A stretch of 64,000 bases of DNA from NCBI GenBank assembly GCA_033032175.1, contig CM065310.1:5146001-5210000 (forward strand). Reading direction: 5' to 3'. The DNA is from Saturnia japonica (Eukaryota > Arthropoda > Insecta > Lepidoptera > Saturniidae). Shown one piece after another: positions 46,020 to 58,640 of the stretch (its first letter is position 1; every line of letters starts with the position of its first letter). The position numbers were made by a program, and so were the translations under genes. A model generated the notes under the pieces. It did no database searches. It was given only the letters and a program-made list of their open reading frames with translations, and had not been told where the DNA came from.

Positions 46020-46283
46020 TGGTTGTAAATACAATGTTCTACAATAATATTGGTCCTTAGTATATCTAAAAAAAAGTCCGCGATAGCATATATGCTTATT
46101 TCTACATAAGGTATTTTTTGTGACAAAAATTTGTTGAATAGTAAAAAAGTAATTCATGAGCATTATTTTTAGGAATGCCATATTAATCCTCACGAACAAA
46201 AGTTACTTCATCATAAAGACAATTTTGTTAAGTTAAAATATGCTCCTTATGGAATGTCACTTGGACACATAGTTCAAGAGATA

Positions 46284-47538
46284 CGAGGGCGGCACTGAAA
46301 ATTTCGGGAATCAAGGAAGTGACACAACATTATTATTTAAAAATGTATTTATTGCTTCTCGAAGTATTCTCCGCGAAATTTGACACATTTTTCCATACGA
46401 TGGAACCAATCATTGAATCAACCATTCCATTCGGAAGTTGGGGTTTCCAAAATGGCCGTTTTGTAGGCGTCCACAGCTTCTACAGGTGATGAAAATCTCT
46501 GTCCACGCAATTTATTCTTTATTTTAGGGAAAGTATAGAAATCATTAGGGCTTAGGTCGGGGCTTGTACGGCGGATGGTCTAATAATTCTATGTTTTCTT
46601 GCTCTAAAAACTCTTTTGTTCTGTGCGCGGTGTGAGAACTCGCATTGTCGTGATGGAGGATGATACGGCGGTTGCCGTTCTCTTTACGGAGTTCAGAAAC
46701 GACCTGTGGCAAACAAATGCTAGCATACCATTCTGCATTAACCGTTCTTTGTCCTTCAAGAGGAATAGTCGTAACATGGCCGGTTTTGGAGACAAACGTG
46801 GCCACCATTTTTTTTGCAACACTCTCATTTTTGAACACCCAAACTCGTGACTGGTTTTTTGTTTCGGGTTCATACGCGTATATCCAGGATTCGTCACCTG
46901 ATACGATGTTGTATACAGCATTTGAGGATCCTGCGTGGAATCTTTCGAGAGTTCTGACGCACCAAGTAACGCGAGCCGCTTTTTGCTCTTCACAGAGCGA
47001 ATGCGGTATCCATCGGGAAAACAACTTTTTTACACCTAATTGTTCATGCAAGATTATTTGTATTTGACTCATGCCAATGTCTAAAGTTGCCTGAATTTCG
47101 CGGTATGTCACATGTCGATCTTCCTCAATCACCTTACGCACAGCATCAACGTTTTCTTGGGTGACTGCAATTTTTGGACGACCTTGACGAGGATCATCAC
47201 TGAGCTTGACATGTCCAAGTTGAAATTCAGCAAACCAGCGATAAATTGTGGTTTTGGATGGGGCTTCATCACCAAATGCAGAAATCATCCGCTCAACACA
47301 CTGTTTTTGTGTTAAACCACTTCGAAAGTCATAATAAATCATCGCTCTTGAATTTTCTCGAGTCAATTCCATTTTCTCAACGACTACATAAGTTTGACAA
47401 AACCTTATGACAAGACCGAGAATCTTTGTAAATTAATTGTATTCGATTTTTAAAACGAAGGAGTTTTCAATTAAAAAGATTTTAATATGACAGGAACAGT
47501 GGAAATATTCCATTCCCGATATTTTAGTGCAGCCTATG
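46284..47538 (-). mobile_element. mariner transposon, copy 2
   Basis: Ends CATAGGCTGCACTAAAA and CGAGGGCGGCACTGAAAA are flanked by TA (46282-46283, 47539-47540). At 1.26 kb it is 33 bp shorter than copy 1, almost all explained by one internal 30-bp deletion. Confidence 0.93.
46349..47372 (-). pseudogene. mariner DD34D transposase with a late frameshift
   Basis: The frame is open from [20 protein letters not shown] through the HTH ([19 protein letters not shown]), [29 protein letters not shown] (first Asp) and [10 protein letters not shown] (second Asp) for about 270 codons. One extra A after CCGCCGTAC then shifts the frame just before SPDLSPND, which holds the third catalytic Asp. Compared with copy 1 it lacks ten residues ([10 protein letters not shown]) in frame. 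Its C-terminus is otherwise intact to GEYFEKQ and stop, and it has Trp where copy 1 has TAG. Confidence 0.93.
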
Positions 47539-47599
47539 TAATTGAAAATTAATATAATTTTTTAATTGCGGGAAGTGAAAATACCGGTGCGTTGACGGC

Positions 47600-48270
47600 G
47601 CGGCGCGGTGTTTGTCGGATAAAATTAACACGGGTGAAACCTTTGAAGAAAGCTAGTTATACATACAGCTGAATAATCGAACTGTGAATGCTTGGTGTTG
47701 GGACACTACAATTGTGTCAGAGTGGATTGCACTACGTTACAGCAGGTACATCCCCTATAGTAGCACGTTTAGAGCGGCCACATACAGTCGGAATTCCGTT
47801 TCGGAATTTCGATTCGAAATAACGAATCGGGATTTCGTACATATTTCACAAACATACGTTTATTTCCGTTCGCAATAACATGGCTCAGTTGAGAGACGAC
47901 GACTTCTAACGGAATTTCGAATCGGAGAAAACTACGAACGGATAACTACCGTATATTTGTGATGGATCCATAGTTTCTATTGATTTACTCCGTTCGAAAT
48001 CCCGATTCGATATTTCGAAACGGAATTCCGACTGTATGTGGCCGCTCTTAGGCATGCCGCATTCCGGGATCAGCGACTATACTTATATCCAGTTTAGGCG
48101 ACTGGGTCGCAACCACCAAACACACCCAGTGATACCAGTCACATTGGCTCTCTTTTGATTTACCTTGTTTAGCGATCAGACAGTGTATATCCAGCAGGGG
48201 GGATTTGGAGGCCGGCATGACAGCGGCGAGCGACGAAGGATTACCGTTTGTTGTTGTTTTTGGGTTAAAG
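47600..48270. repeat. Repeat blocks flanking a Harbinger MITE (families D and S)
   Basis: 47600-47655 repeats GTTTGTCGGATAAAA and GGGTGAAACC of the 905-1000 region. 48050-48270 resembles the family S copy at 44161-44470. The MITE at 47772-48047 is inserted between TTA repeats within this older sequence. Confidence 0.45.
47772..48047. mobile_element. Harbinger/Tourist-type MITE with TTA target duplication
   Basis: Long inverted ends start GAGCGGCCACATACAGTCGG and continue AATTCCGTTTCG on both sides. They are flanked by TTA at 47769-47771 and 48048-48050, the 3-bp duplication of PIF/Harbinger elements. The 276-bp interior is AT- and CGAAAT-rich without coding capacity. The near-perfect ends suggest a recent insertion. 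Confidence 0.9.
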
Positions 48271-49484
48271 TTTACTATTACTTTGATATGTTACTATATA
48301 TAAAAAACAACGGTATTTGAACCAAGTTATGATATAAGGAACTGTATGATGATTGTTAATGATGAATATTTGGAACAAATGAATTATATCGGATATCTCA
48401 GTAAGTGCGAAATGGATGTAAAAAGGCGAATTACTACTGGTAAAAAAGTAAATTATGCATTGGGTACCATTTTAGGGAATACAAAATAACGAAAACAATA
48501 AATCAAAATCTATGCACCAAATAATTTAAATTTAAAATTCATTGAATAGTACGTAGGATATTAAATGACATCTAATGATTTTCAGATGTTTTTTTTAATG
48601 GTATGAGTGACTTTTTTATTAACATGATATATAAACCATTATTTGCACTGAAATAAGGGTGCTGTTTTTTGGGTATAATTTAGCTTTCATTTAATTCTAA
48701 GGGATCTTTTAAAATGAGAAAATTGGAAATAAACATTTATTATTGTGAATTGAGCCATTGACGTTTCCGTTAATGTCCAAAATTGGTACTCGTAAAATGG
48801 TCCACATGTGTAAGATTATTAAGGCTAACTAAAGTCCGAAACTAGCGGTAGGTATCATATTCATACTATATTATTTGATGTGGACTGTAGAGTGCTTATG
48901 CTAAAACTTTTCGCAAAAGTTCAGTGATAGTTTAGAACACATATTTATAGATATTATACAGTAAATCTTCAAGGATGCTAACTAGAAGTAAATATAAATC
49001 TAAATTCGCAATTCCCACGATAACTATTTTGATGAGAAAAATACATTTCTAAATGAAATGATATAACGAAAATCCAAAAAACACTGTGTTCATATAGAAA
49101 AATAAAACTAAATTAACTCACTGCTAATAAAAGAAGTCACTGAACATTGCCTAGAGATTTATAGATGTGTTTGTTAAAGTACACAATGAAAAGATTTGTT
49201 GTGTTTATGTATACGTAATGCTAGATAGGAAAACGTAAATAACATGAAGGAAACGTTGTTTTCGAGTGGTGCGAAACGTCGATGCGGTGGACCTTTGGTA
49301 GGGTAATGCAAAAAGGTCTGAACTATTTATAGTAAACGATAAATTTATTCAAAGATAGAGAAAACGGTAAGCAGAAACAAAGATTCTAACAATTGAGTGA
49401 AATGGTGTGGACAAAAAAAAATAAAACAAAAAGTGCGATCACAAAGGCACAGATAATTTCTTTTTGCCTTAAATAATATGGAGG
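48271..49484. other. AT-rich spacer, nothing recognised
   Basis: No exon-like or repeat signature was recognised. Confidence 0.4.
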
Positions 49485-49965
49485 GCAGAGACCAGGAGAA
49501 CCATCTCGATGTATTAAAAGTTCTCATTCCACAAACTTGTCTCATTATTGTTCAATTTTTGAAGTGATAACTTCTTATGGGAGGGTAAACCGCTTCGTAA
49601 CGTAACGCATTACGGCGCCATTAATAGTATAGTTTCAGCTAACCCAAACTACACGCTCGTAACCTAGCGGTCGTAAGCGTGACTGCTATGGCCGAAGTCC
49701 AAGGTTCGAATCCTCGCCGGCTTCCTTTTCTCTCTTTCGTTTGGTCATTTTTTCTTCTTCTTGATTAGTTTATTTAGTTTAGTTTATTTATTAGTTTATT
49801 ACTTCTGTTGAGCGTCCCGAGACGCACGATTATTTTTTTTAAGTTTTGCAGCAGTAAAAATGATAAAATCACGAAATAGTATCATTCCCTCCTGCTACGC
49901 TAGAGCCATTTTGGTTGGTTTTTGAATTGTAATTTACAGCTTTTAGCTTACAGATGGACACTTCT
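49485..49965. repeat. Family F repeat interrupted by a tRNA-derived SINE head
   Basis: Left (AGACCAGGAGAACCATCTCG) and right (TTTTGGTTGGTTTTTGAATT) parts match 20000-20260. Between them, 49645-49727 has CTAGCGGTCGTAAGCG (A-box-like) and AAGGTTCGAATCC (B-box-like). The would-be acceptor ends do not pair, so it is a SINE and not a tRNA gene. Confidence 0.5.
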
Positions 49966-50009
49966 TACTTCTTATAGATTATCTTTTCTCTACTCACCAT
50001 CTTATATAG

Positions 50010-50216
50010 TATATAAAAATCTCGTGTCACGATGTATGTTCGAGATAAACTCCGAAACGACTAAATGATTATGATCAAATTTCGTAACTTATTTGTAATT
50101 TGGTTCAACTTAAAAAATAGGATAGTTTTTATCTTAATTATTGACAAATTACGGGATGTAAGTAACTACTGCGTAGTAACAAACGCGTGCGGAGCCGCGG
50201 GCACACCGCTAGTGGT
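50010..50216 (+). repeat. Helitron-like repeat, short family ending CTAG
   Basis: It starts around AGTATATAAAAATCTCGTGT, has GATAAACTCCGAAACGACTA, and ends GAGCCGCGGGCACACCGCTAG/T, parallel to the family B terminus. Confidence 0.45.
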
Positions 50217-52375
50217 ATATAAGAAGCTTCACTTCAATTAAAAAAAATGTTTAGACATCTATCTACACAAGCTTGCAACCTCTTTTCATCCATTACCATA
50301 TCCATACATAATAAAACTTACTATTTATAAAACTGTAAATACCAAACAATAAAACGTAAAACAAAAACACAAATACTCATAAAACATTGCACTTATTTAC
50401 AGTAATTATAGAGGAAGAAAAACTCATCCTGGCAATTGAGAGAGTACCTACTGAGACTAAATATTATACGTAGCATAAAGTTTTAAATAGCCAATTTCGT
50501 TAATAGCATTGTATGTGGGTAAGTCTCATGCGACAGGTTATGTTATGATCCTATTCAGAGCATGAAAATGAAATAATTTCTGCATATACATTAACTGTGA
50601 GAATTTATTTCCTTGCTTGGCACTGGAATTTGGATGTTTTAAAAATAAATAACAAAATATATATTTAGGATAAAGCGTGAACAAAAAAATATGATTATCT
50701 GATTTTAAATTTCTCCGGATAGCAAGCAAGCAACCTTTAGATGTTTGAAACAGAAATCATGTACATTAGCGCATTGTCATATTATTTTAGTACTAAAAGT
50801 TATTGTTAAATGAGTAACATTGGAAAGTAACCGAGAATTACTATTGAAAATAATTCCGTAATTGGTCACCTCGATCTAAATCGAATAACGTAGAAGATTA
50901 TCTAAAGTTTTACAGAAAAGCGCCAAAGAGGAGTTGAATTTCATCTACAAAGAGCTGGAGAGATAATTTAAGTATAAAATAACAAGACTATAGTCGTGTA
51001 ACTTGCAAATACTATACCGGTATTACTAAGAATACTGGGCCACTTCAACTACGTAAAAGCTGAGTTCAAACTAATTTCCTCTTCTCTTTTTATGATAGAG
51101 CAAAATGTGGTGGTGGGCTCACAACCACAGATTTACAGTTGATTCAATTCTGTATGAACAAAGAAGTTCGAAATATATCATCTTCACTATATCGTGAAAC
51201 CGTGGAACTGTCTCTGAGCCAGTATATTCCTTCCTTCCCATGATATCGGGTACTGCAAACGTAGCGTCGCAGACAGTGACAATTAGAGATGGATAGTCAA
51301 TCTCTTGGGAGATTGATTGTGTTTTTCGATTGTACTGGGTTACTGCCAGGAAGAGCGCCGATACTTTAGTGTGATACTAAAAAAAAGTGTTAAACTAATG
51401 TGATGAAAATTGCAAAACCTAAGATTAGTTGTAACATTTTAAATCGGAGAAAAACCAGACATTTTATCTCAAAACCACTGCGTAACCAATTATCGGAAAC
51501 AAAACCACGCCTTTAACAAGGCAAAGAGATAAATTTATCTGAGGTGATCGTTTCTACTTCGATGTGAGATAAGCGGTTGCCGCACCTTTTTATCGGATTA
51601 ACAATACAAGGGTGAAGTTCTATACTGTCGAGTTTGCAGTTTAGCAGAAGACGTATATATTTATAATGAAATGTGTAAGGAGTTTCAAAGGCAAAAAATA
51701 TTTAAGAATAATTATAATGGTAGTACAGTTGTACCTACATATTATATAGGCTTGTCGAATATCGGAAAACTGTTAAATTAATTATTTGTCATTATTCTTT
51801 GTTATTATTTCATATTGTTTTTTTTCTAGTTTTTTATTAGCTATTTAAGCATGATTTTTTTAAAAGTTAGAGTGGTATTATTTATTTGTAAAAAGCCTTC
51901 ACAAAAATAAAATTTAAAAAAATGATCAATCCAACTAATTATTTCTTTCTGATAATGCTCCAATTTTCGTAAATATCCATTAATTGCAAATTGAACATTT
52001 TACTTCTTAATCATCGTTCCATTATCACTTGTGTACCGTTAAAATATTAAATATAGATAAAATCTGAGTGAATCCACATGAAAACGAACATTTGTGTTAA
52101 ATTTAAGTGTTATATTAAAGATGAAAACGGTTATTAACGTTTCAACTCGGCTCGAGTTACAAAAGTTTTATTGTTTCCTTTGAACATGTCTTTGGAAGTA
52201 TCATAACATGAAGTTTCTACGTAGAATTCACAACAACATTCTTGTCATTAGCTTGTAAAAACATATATTATAAATTCTTTAACCGATTCTATTCAGTTTC
52301 GAAATTTTATTGTAATTTCAAAAACAAGAGTTTGAAAGGCTTTAAATTATAAATTCCTATCTTCGTACTAACACT
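50217..52375. other. AT-rich spacer, nothing recognised
   Basis: No gene was recognised. It ends at the 8-bp target repeat of the hAT element. Confidence 0.4.
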
Positions 52376-55300
52376 CAATGGCGTAGCTAGCATAGGTGGC
52401 ACCCGGGGTGGATTTTATAGGTGTCACCCCAAAACTCAATCGAAAGTGTTAAAATAAAAAAAGTAATAATCATTTACGTTTTATTAAAATACGAGTACCT
52501 ATTACAAATATTTGAATATTATGTGAAACAAATTACTTTGTTCAAAATTAAAATTTCTTCCTTCTAACTTTGACACTAGCGAACTCCGAAATCACGTCTT
52601 CAAATTTTATATTTTGTGTTGCTTCATTTTCTATCGTTAAAATACCAAGATTGTTTAATCTGGTTTCAGTCATTGTAGACCGCAAGTAATTTTTAATTAA
52701 TTTTAATTTGCTGAAACTTCTCTCACATGAAGCAACTGATGCACATATTGTTATTAGTAACTTTAGTGCGACCGTTAGATTCGGAAGAGATTCTGTAAAA
52801 TCCCATTCCACAATAAATTTCAAAAAGTCCAGTGTCACCTAATTAGAGACAGTAATATTAGCCGCTTTTAAATGTCTTCTCAATCTTGGTATTTCTAAAA
52901 GGAGTTCTGTTTCTGATACTTCATCGTAAAGGTTAGTAAATTTTGATATAGCAAATTTTAACTGTTCAGTGTTTGCCGAAAGCAAGGTCTTTGACTGCAC
53001 AATCTCAAACAATGAAGCTACGTCTTTAATGGACTTTACTCTTGTTTCGAGTTCAATATTGAATCTGTCAAGACATTCTAACATGTCCTTTTGAAGTTCC
53101 GCTCTAAGTGTAAGTCCAGCATCGGTGGACGATGCTAACACACCGGGCATGCGTTTCTTGCGACAAATTCGTCGTTCCATCGAAATGTTGTATTTTTCCG
53201 ATTTTTGTACAGCAAAATCTATTGCCTCTTCTGCTAGATGCAACCGTTTCTCTCCAATGAATAGACGAAGTGCTTCTAGTTTTATGATTATTACATCAAC
53301 ACATAAACCTTTACTTTGTAATGCAATCTGAGCATTGTTCACTTCCCTTAGCACATCAATCCAAAAGAAAAGAAAACAAAGAAATGAGAAATTGCACACA
53401 GCAGGCATAAGATTTTGTACAGCACCTCTAGTTTCTAAATTTACGTCTTGGTCACATAGTTCCTCAATTGCAGATATTAACCCATCAAAATTTTCAGCCA
53501 ATACTTTTACTGCACCATAATGAGCACTCCAGCGCGTTGTCGAAAGTCTTTTAACAGATGCTTTGCTGTGATCGAGGAGCACTTCACAACGGCTTGTGGA
53601 AGTTGAAAAAAGTTAAATATTGTTTCCACTGCTCCGAAAAATGTAACACAAGTCACATTTTGTGCGAACGAATGTTGGCCGCATAAATTAATTGAATGAT
53701 CTATACAACCAATAAAAATTGCTTTATTGTTTTTTCCTTTTATAATAACTTGCACTCCTCCGTGTATCACTCATAACTGCAGCATTATCATAACCTTGAG
53801 AAGGACACATCATAATATCTAAGCAATCGTTTTCAAGCTTCTTTAGTATTTCAGCGCTTAAATCAGATGCTTTTTTCCATGTAAAGGAAAGAATCCTAAG
53901 AATACTTCTTTGACTTCTACTTTTATATTATTAATTCTTACATAACGAATCACTTCAGACATTTGATCGACATGTGAAACGTCAGGTGTGCTATCAAACA
54001 TGATTCCAAAATATTTGGCCGATTTAATTTCATTGACAAGCTGACATTTTACATGATTAGCTAAAACATTTATGAACTCATTTTGTATTTCTGGCGATAA
54101 ATATGTTACTTTAGGTGATTTTTGCTGCTCCAAATATAGGATATGTTCTTTGAGTACTGCATCATACTTTGACAGCAGTTTAACTAGTTCTAAGAAATTA
54201 CCTTTATTAGACGACCCTTGGGTTTCATCATGTGCTAGGTTTTGTTTAGCCAAAAACAATGTTATATCTAATAATCTAGATAAAATATTTTTCCACTTCT
54301 GTTTTTCCGTATTCATTAATTGCAAGGTTGCATCATCTATTGTGGTGTGAGATTTTAAACTCATTTCTAAAGTTTTCCACTTTTCGAAATTTTCTAAATG
54401 TTCACATGAAGTTTCATGGTCCAATACTTTAGGATTTAGTTTCCACCACTTCTGAAATCCAGTTGTAAATGTTGTTTGTATGTTACTGACAGCAAATAAA
54501 CGACAGCAAAAACAGTACAGGTTATTTGATATAGGAGAAAATACCATCCATAATCATAGAATTTTTTCACCTCTAGGCATCTGTTTACAAAACCATTCCT
54601 GTGAAAGATGACGAGAATCACCTTTAATCTTTGAACCATGACGAGATACAGTAGGAAACGGTCCTTCTTTGTTCTGGAAATGTTCACTGCCCTTTTTTAT
54701 TATGTCAATGCGAACATTATCAGGTACCGGTAAACTCCAACGTGAAACATCTCTCAAGTGTTGAACTGACTCTTCGAAGCTAATGCTATCTCCGAAAGTA
54801 GCATTAACGGCGTCATTTTAATTTTTTTTTTGATTCCGTCAAGGTCCTGGGTCGCCTTCATTGATTCTGTATTGTCGATGTTGCTATCTGAATGTGAGTC
54901 TCCAAAATGTGAATCATAACTTTCGTCAGCAGGAGACTCGGGTACTTTACTTGAACGTTGGCCGCTATCTGCTTTTGTGACATATTTGAAAAGAGAACCG
55001 GACATGCTCTGAATTTCATCCACTTTAGCCTTTTTGGGTTTTCTCTGTTGAAACCCGCTTTCTCTTTTCGAAGTATGAATTCCCCGAGGCATATTTCGTT
55101 CTGGGTATTCTAAAAAATATTTTTAGTTAGTAAGTGATACGTTGATTTTATAAACTAATTATAACAGTAAATAAACACCTACACGTTACGTAACTAGCTT
55201 TGTGAAATATATTTTTATATAAATTAACAACCTGCGTCTGGGTGTAAATATGTATTTAAGTATTATTAGAAAAATACTAGTTAAATACTCCACAGTTGAT

Positions 55301-56261
55301 TGTGATATCCGTGCCACGAGTGCCCGAGCTACTCATCTCGGAGCCAAATCAACGTACGCGAAGTTGTATGATATGATTATGATTACTTTCAATCAAAAAT
55401 CTAAACTTAATATATTCCATTTTTGTAAACAAATCCCATTGCTATTAGATCGGAAAATAATAAGTAATAGCGTAAAACGTGTAGAAATATAAATAAAATC
55501 TTTTTACGCCAGCAAAGCCTTTAAAACCTATTTTAATAAATAAATACCTTTAGTAAATAGTAATACTTGCCCAGGCTAAACAAAAAAATATTAATGCAAT
55601 CCGTCTAAAATACCTTCTGTAGGTACCTATTTATCATTTAGGATAGCTCAATAATATAGTTTTAAAATACACAGTAATTAAAAGAGAATAAAATAATTGA
55701 AGGGTTTTTCAAAATAATCTAAGATGCTGCTATTAGATACTAAATGAATTAAAAATGTAAGTATTACCTGTAATAACAAAAATACTTCACTTACCTTGTT
55801 TATTTTCTTCAAGAATCGACTATAAAATGTTGTTTATAATATCTAATAATTAACAAACACTTTGCACTAGACGTTCATACGTTCACGTAAGAGAATATTG
55901 AAATGAATGCGGTCGGAAACAAAAGAAATGGCCCAATCCACAATACAAGTGACGAGCGCTATATCGAGGGAATCCCCTGACTAGCGTTGGTTATGCGCGA
56001 ACGGGGTATTAAATTTTGGGGGAATCTCAGATCGATTGACAGTGTGCACATTGTTTGTTTTCTAAATATCAATTTATTATGCTCGTGGTACGATATCATA
56101 GTTACCTAGATAATTTTATTAGTGGCGGTTATACTCTCTGCCATAGATTTACGATTTTTTATATGTAGAAAGAACTACAACTGATGGTCGTAGTAGGGCT
56201 CGGGTGTCACATCTAAAAGGGTGACACCCGAGGCGCCCCCCCCCCCTTAGCTACGTCACTG
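52376..56261 (-). mobile_element. hAT element, TTF/ZMYM1-like transposase type, near full length but decayed
   Basis: The ends are CAATGGCGTAGCTAGC and, inverted, CAGTGACGTAGCTAAG, followed by GGTGNCACCC blocks. The flanking 8-mers are CTAACACT (52368-52375) and CTCACACT (56262-56269), 7 of 8 matching. The 3.9-kb length and single transposase reading direction fit a once-autonomous hAT. A run of 12-13 C residues marks the right end. Confidence 0.92.
52548..55092 (-). pseudogene. hAT transposase (TTF-type zinc finger, DUF4371, hAT dimerisation), multiply broken
   Basis: Starting MPRGIHTSKRESGFQQRKPK, the pieces in order are a variable acidic N-terminus, then FCKQMPRGEK and NNLYCFCCRLFAV (TTF-type finger). 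The DUF4371-like core follows (AKYFGIMFDSTPDVSHVDQM), then CPSQGYDNAAVMS, FIGCIDHSINLCG and STTRWSAHYGAV. The C-terminus has ICASVASCERSFSKLKLIKN, the hAT dimerisation motif. Frame changes occur near 54815 (poly-A), 53880, 53765 and 53590. In-frame stops fall near 54550 (TGA) and 52839-52841 (TAG). It resembles ZMYM1-like host genes, but the terminal repeats show it is a transposon. Confidence 0.9.
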
Positions 56262-57174
56262 CTCACACTTTTAGTATTATGTTAGACAATTAATTTTATC
56301 TATAGGTAGTATAATATCTAGTTGTAGTCTTATAGTCTACCTACACCATAATCTGTATATTGAATGTGAAAGTGCCCGAATGATCTTCGACTACCTGGGT
56401 ACACCAAAATTGTTAAAAAATACGTCACAGATAGGTAGGTGGTGGCGCGTCATGTTTCAGAATAAGTCAGTGACATCCAGGTATCTTGAGCCATTGCTAG
56501 AGATTTTGAATACTTCCATGACAATGAATCCTGTCGAAAGAGTAGTCATATTGCCAAGCCATTATTAAAAAGGGATTCTAGTTAGCCATTCCATGAAAAT
56601 ATTAAATAAGTCGCACAAATCATCAAAGTGAAATATGTACTTTTGCGTCCTGTTAATAAATCGAATAGAAACCAATAACACGCTTTCATTTATTATATTT
56701 GTTTCAGGTAAATCCCACATCGAACAGTAATAATCGTAGAACGACGCAATAACACGTTATGACCCGTGACAATGATGCACCCAAAACGTAATTTAGCCCA
56801 TAGTTCTCCGCAGATGAGCCAGCGCCGGTGCGGGCAATATCAAAAGATTAATGTACAATGGAATGGCTTCTGACATCAGAACCACTGTTTCGCCAGCTAT
56901 TCATTATGATTTCGCGTTTCACTACCCACCTAAATATGATGTTTTATGCTGTTTGCTATAGTTATTTAAAATTATTTTTGAATCATTTAAAAAGATAGAA
57001 TGCAATGTTAATGATAACTTTTCAATACAATAAAACGTTCTGTTTTCTTTTGTATGTTAACTAGCAGTGTACCTAGTGAATTCACGTAGTAACTAAAACT
57101 GTCACTACAGAAATTTAAATGGTCTTTAAGGAAACCTATAGAAATCTACAAGTTTGTTATTTTTATAGGTTTTT
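56262..57174. other. AT-rich spacer, nothing recognised
   Basis: A 62-codon frame at 56380-56568 is not recognised and has no splice context. Confidence 0.35.
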
Positions 57175-57262
57175 GCGTTTCGTTACAATCTCATCTGATG
57201 TTAAGTTTCGGTGTGGGCCAAGACGGTAGCTCTGGGGACTGGCTCTCAAGTGCAGCTGCCGG
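57175..57262 (-). repeat. 3' fragment of a tRNA-derived SINE
   Basis: On the minus strand CCGGCAGCTGCACTTGAGAG, TTGGCCCACACC and AACATCAGATGAGATTG parallel the end of the SINE at 37365-37445. Confidence 0.5.
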
Positions 57263-58399
57263 AAAAAAAAGATATAGGTATTTGGCGACGGATTACTAAA
57301 CTAGTTTTCCTGCTTCTTAAAATTTCGCCTTGTGTGAATTTTCTACATTCAAATATTGTTTAGTACGAATTTTAATTAATAACAAAGATTTAGTGCTTAC
57401 TCCAACATGATAACACCTGAAATCGTATAACGAACTTACCCAAGAAAAATATTTAATTACCTAAAGGTACTCCTAACATATTGTAATTAATTAGCACAAG
57501 TAATTAAGGGGCCGTGCACGAAATCGACTGATTTCGATCAATTTTGGTGAATTTTGTTCACTTGTTGTGAGAAAGGGAAACGTAATTTAAAGATTTTTTT
57601 TGTGATTTTAAAAGTCGGGTTCATAGTCTACCATCTGGGGAAAAGAGATTTTTCAAATAAAATAAGTATTATGGGAAATCACTATTATTCGCAACTTGTT
57701 TTCCAAAAATGACGCGAGACTGGCGTTTATAATTAATTGTAAATACGTAATTACTTGTTATTTTGAACATGAAAAAAATATAGTAAACATTCTCTTATAG
57801 TCTACTGGCAGGTAATGGAACCACTTTTTTCAAATTTCATACAAAATATAGCAGAAAAAAAAAATGTTGAAATAACTTAATTTTTGCGAAATTTCTAGAC
57901 AAATAAGTTTTTTTTTCTATATTTTAGAAACACTTTTTCGAAATTTTAAAAATTACACACTAATCTTAAGGTTATCATTAAATAGAATATTTTTTTTTTG
58001 CAAAAAAAAACAATAAATTAATTTAGTAAATAAATGCCAAAGTGAGCTATAAAATCGGCCGCGCAATACGGAAGTCGTCGCACCTTTCCTTATACTAGGA
58101 AGGAAAGCGGTAAGTATTATAATGATACTTATTTGTTCCTTGTTACTTTTGGTTTACTCCAGCTTTCAGCTAATAAAAGATCTTTTATTTTTTTGTAATA
58201 TTCAGACTTTCCGAGTCTTGACAATTCGTCCACTGTCTAGGCTTAGCGTAGCTTGTGCGATACAGTGACACCGCATTTGCAATCACTTGATACTATTATA
58301 ATTAACATCATTACACTGTACCACTACATACGTGCACAACCACACACCTACATATCTTCTGTATGGGTCTTTTTTTGGCTAGTTAGTCTATCCCAAAAT
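57263..58399. other. AT-rich spacer, nothing recognised
   Basis: Homopolymer-rich; no gene was seen. Confidence 0.4.
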
Positions 58400-58640
58400 T
58401 GACTGATTACTAAATACATATATACCTACACATCTTTCTTCCCTCCTCTCAAAGAGAATAGTTAGTTAGATCGCGATGTAGCGTATCTGGCAACAGCCCA
58501 ACGGCCACTTTGGCACCCTTGAGCTAGTTGTCACGCTTTCGCGGCTGAGTGCCTTAAGCGCTCGGCCCCAAGCCCGGTGAAGCTGTGAAAGCTGTCTGAG
58601 GCTTCAGGGTCCATATGGCTAACAGTATAATTGAATCGAA
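58400..58640. other. GC-richer island with a strong hairpin
   Basis: Within AT-rich surroundings, GGCTGAGTGC-CTTAA-GCGCTCGGCC (about 58543-58567) can form a 10-pair stem with two G-U pairs. There is no coding frame or known RNA family. It may be the tail of an unidentified retroelement. Confidence 0.3.

Noticed and set aside
49645..49727. tRNA gene candidate with A- and B-box-like blocks
   Set aside because: The acceptor stem does not pair and it sits inside a repeat, so it is a SINE head.
52548..55092. Host ZMYM1-like gene
   Set aside because: hAT terminal repeats, an 8-bp target duplication and several frame breaks show a decayed transposon.
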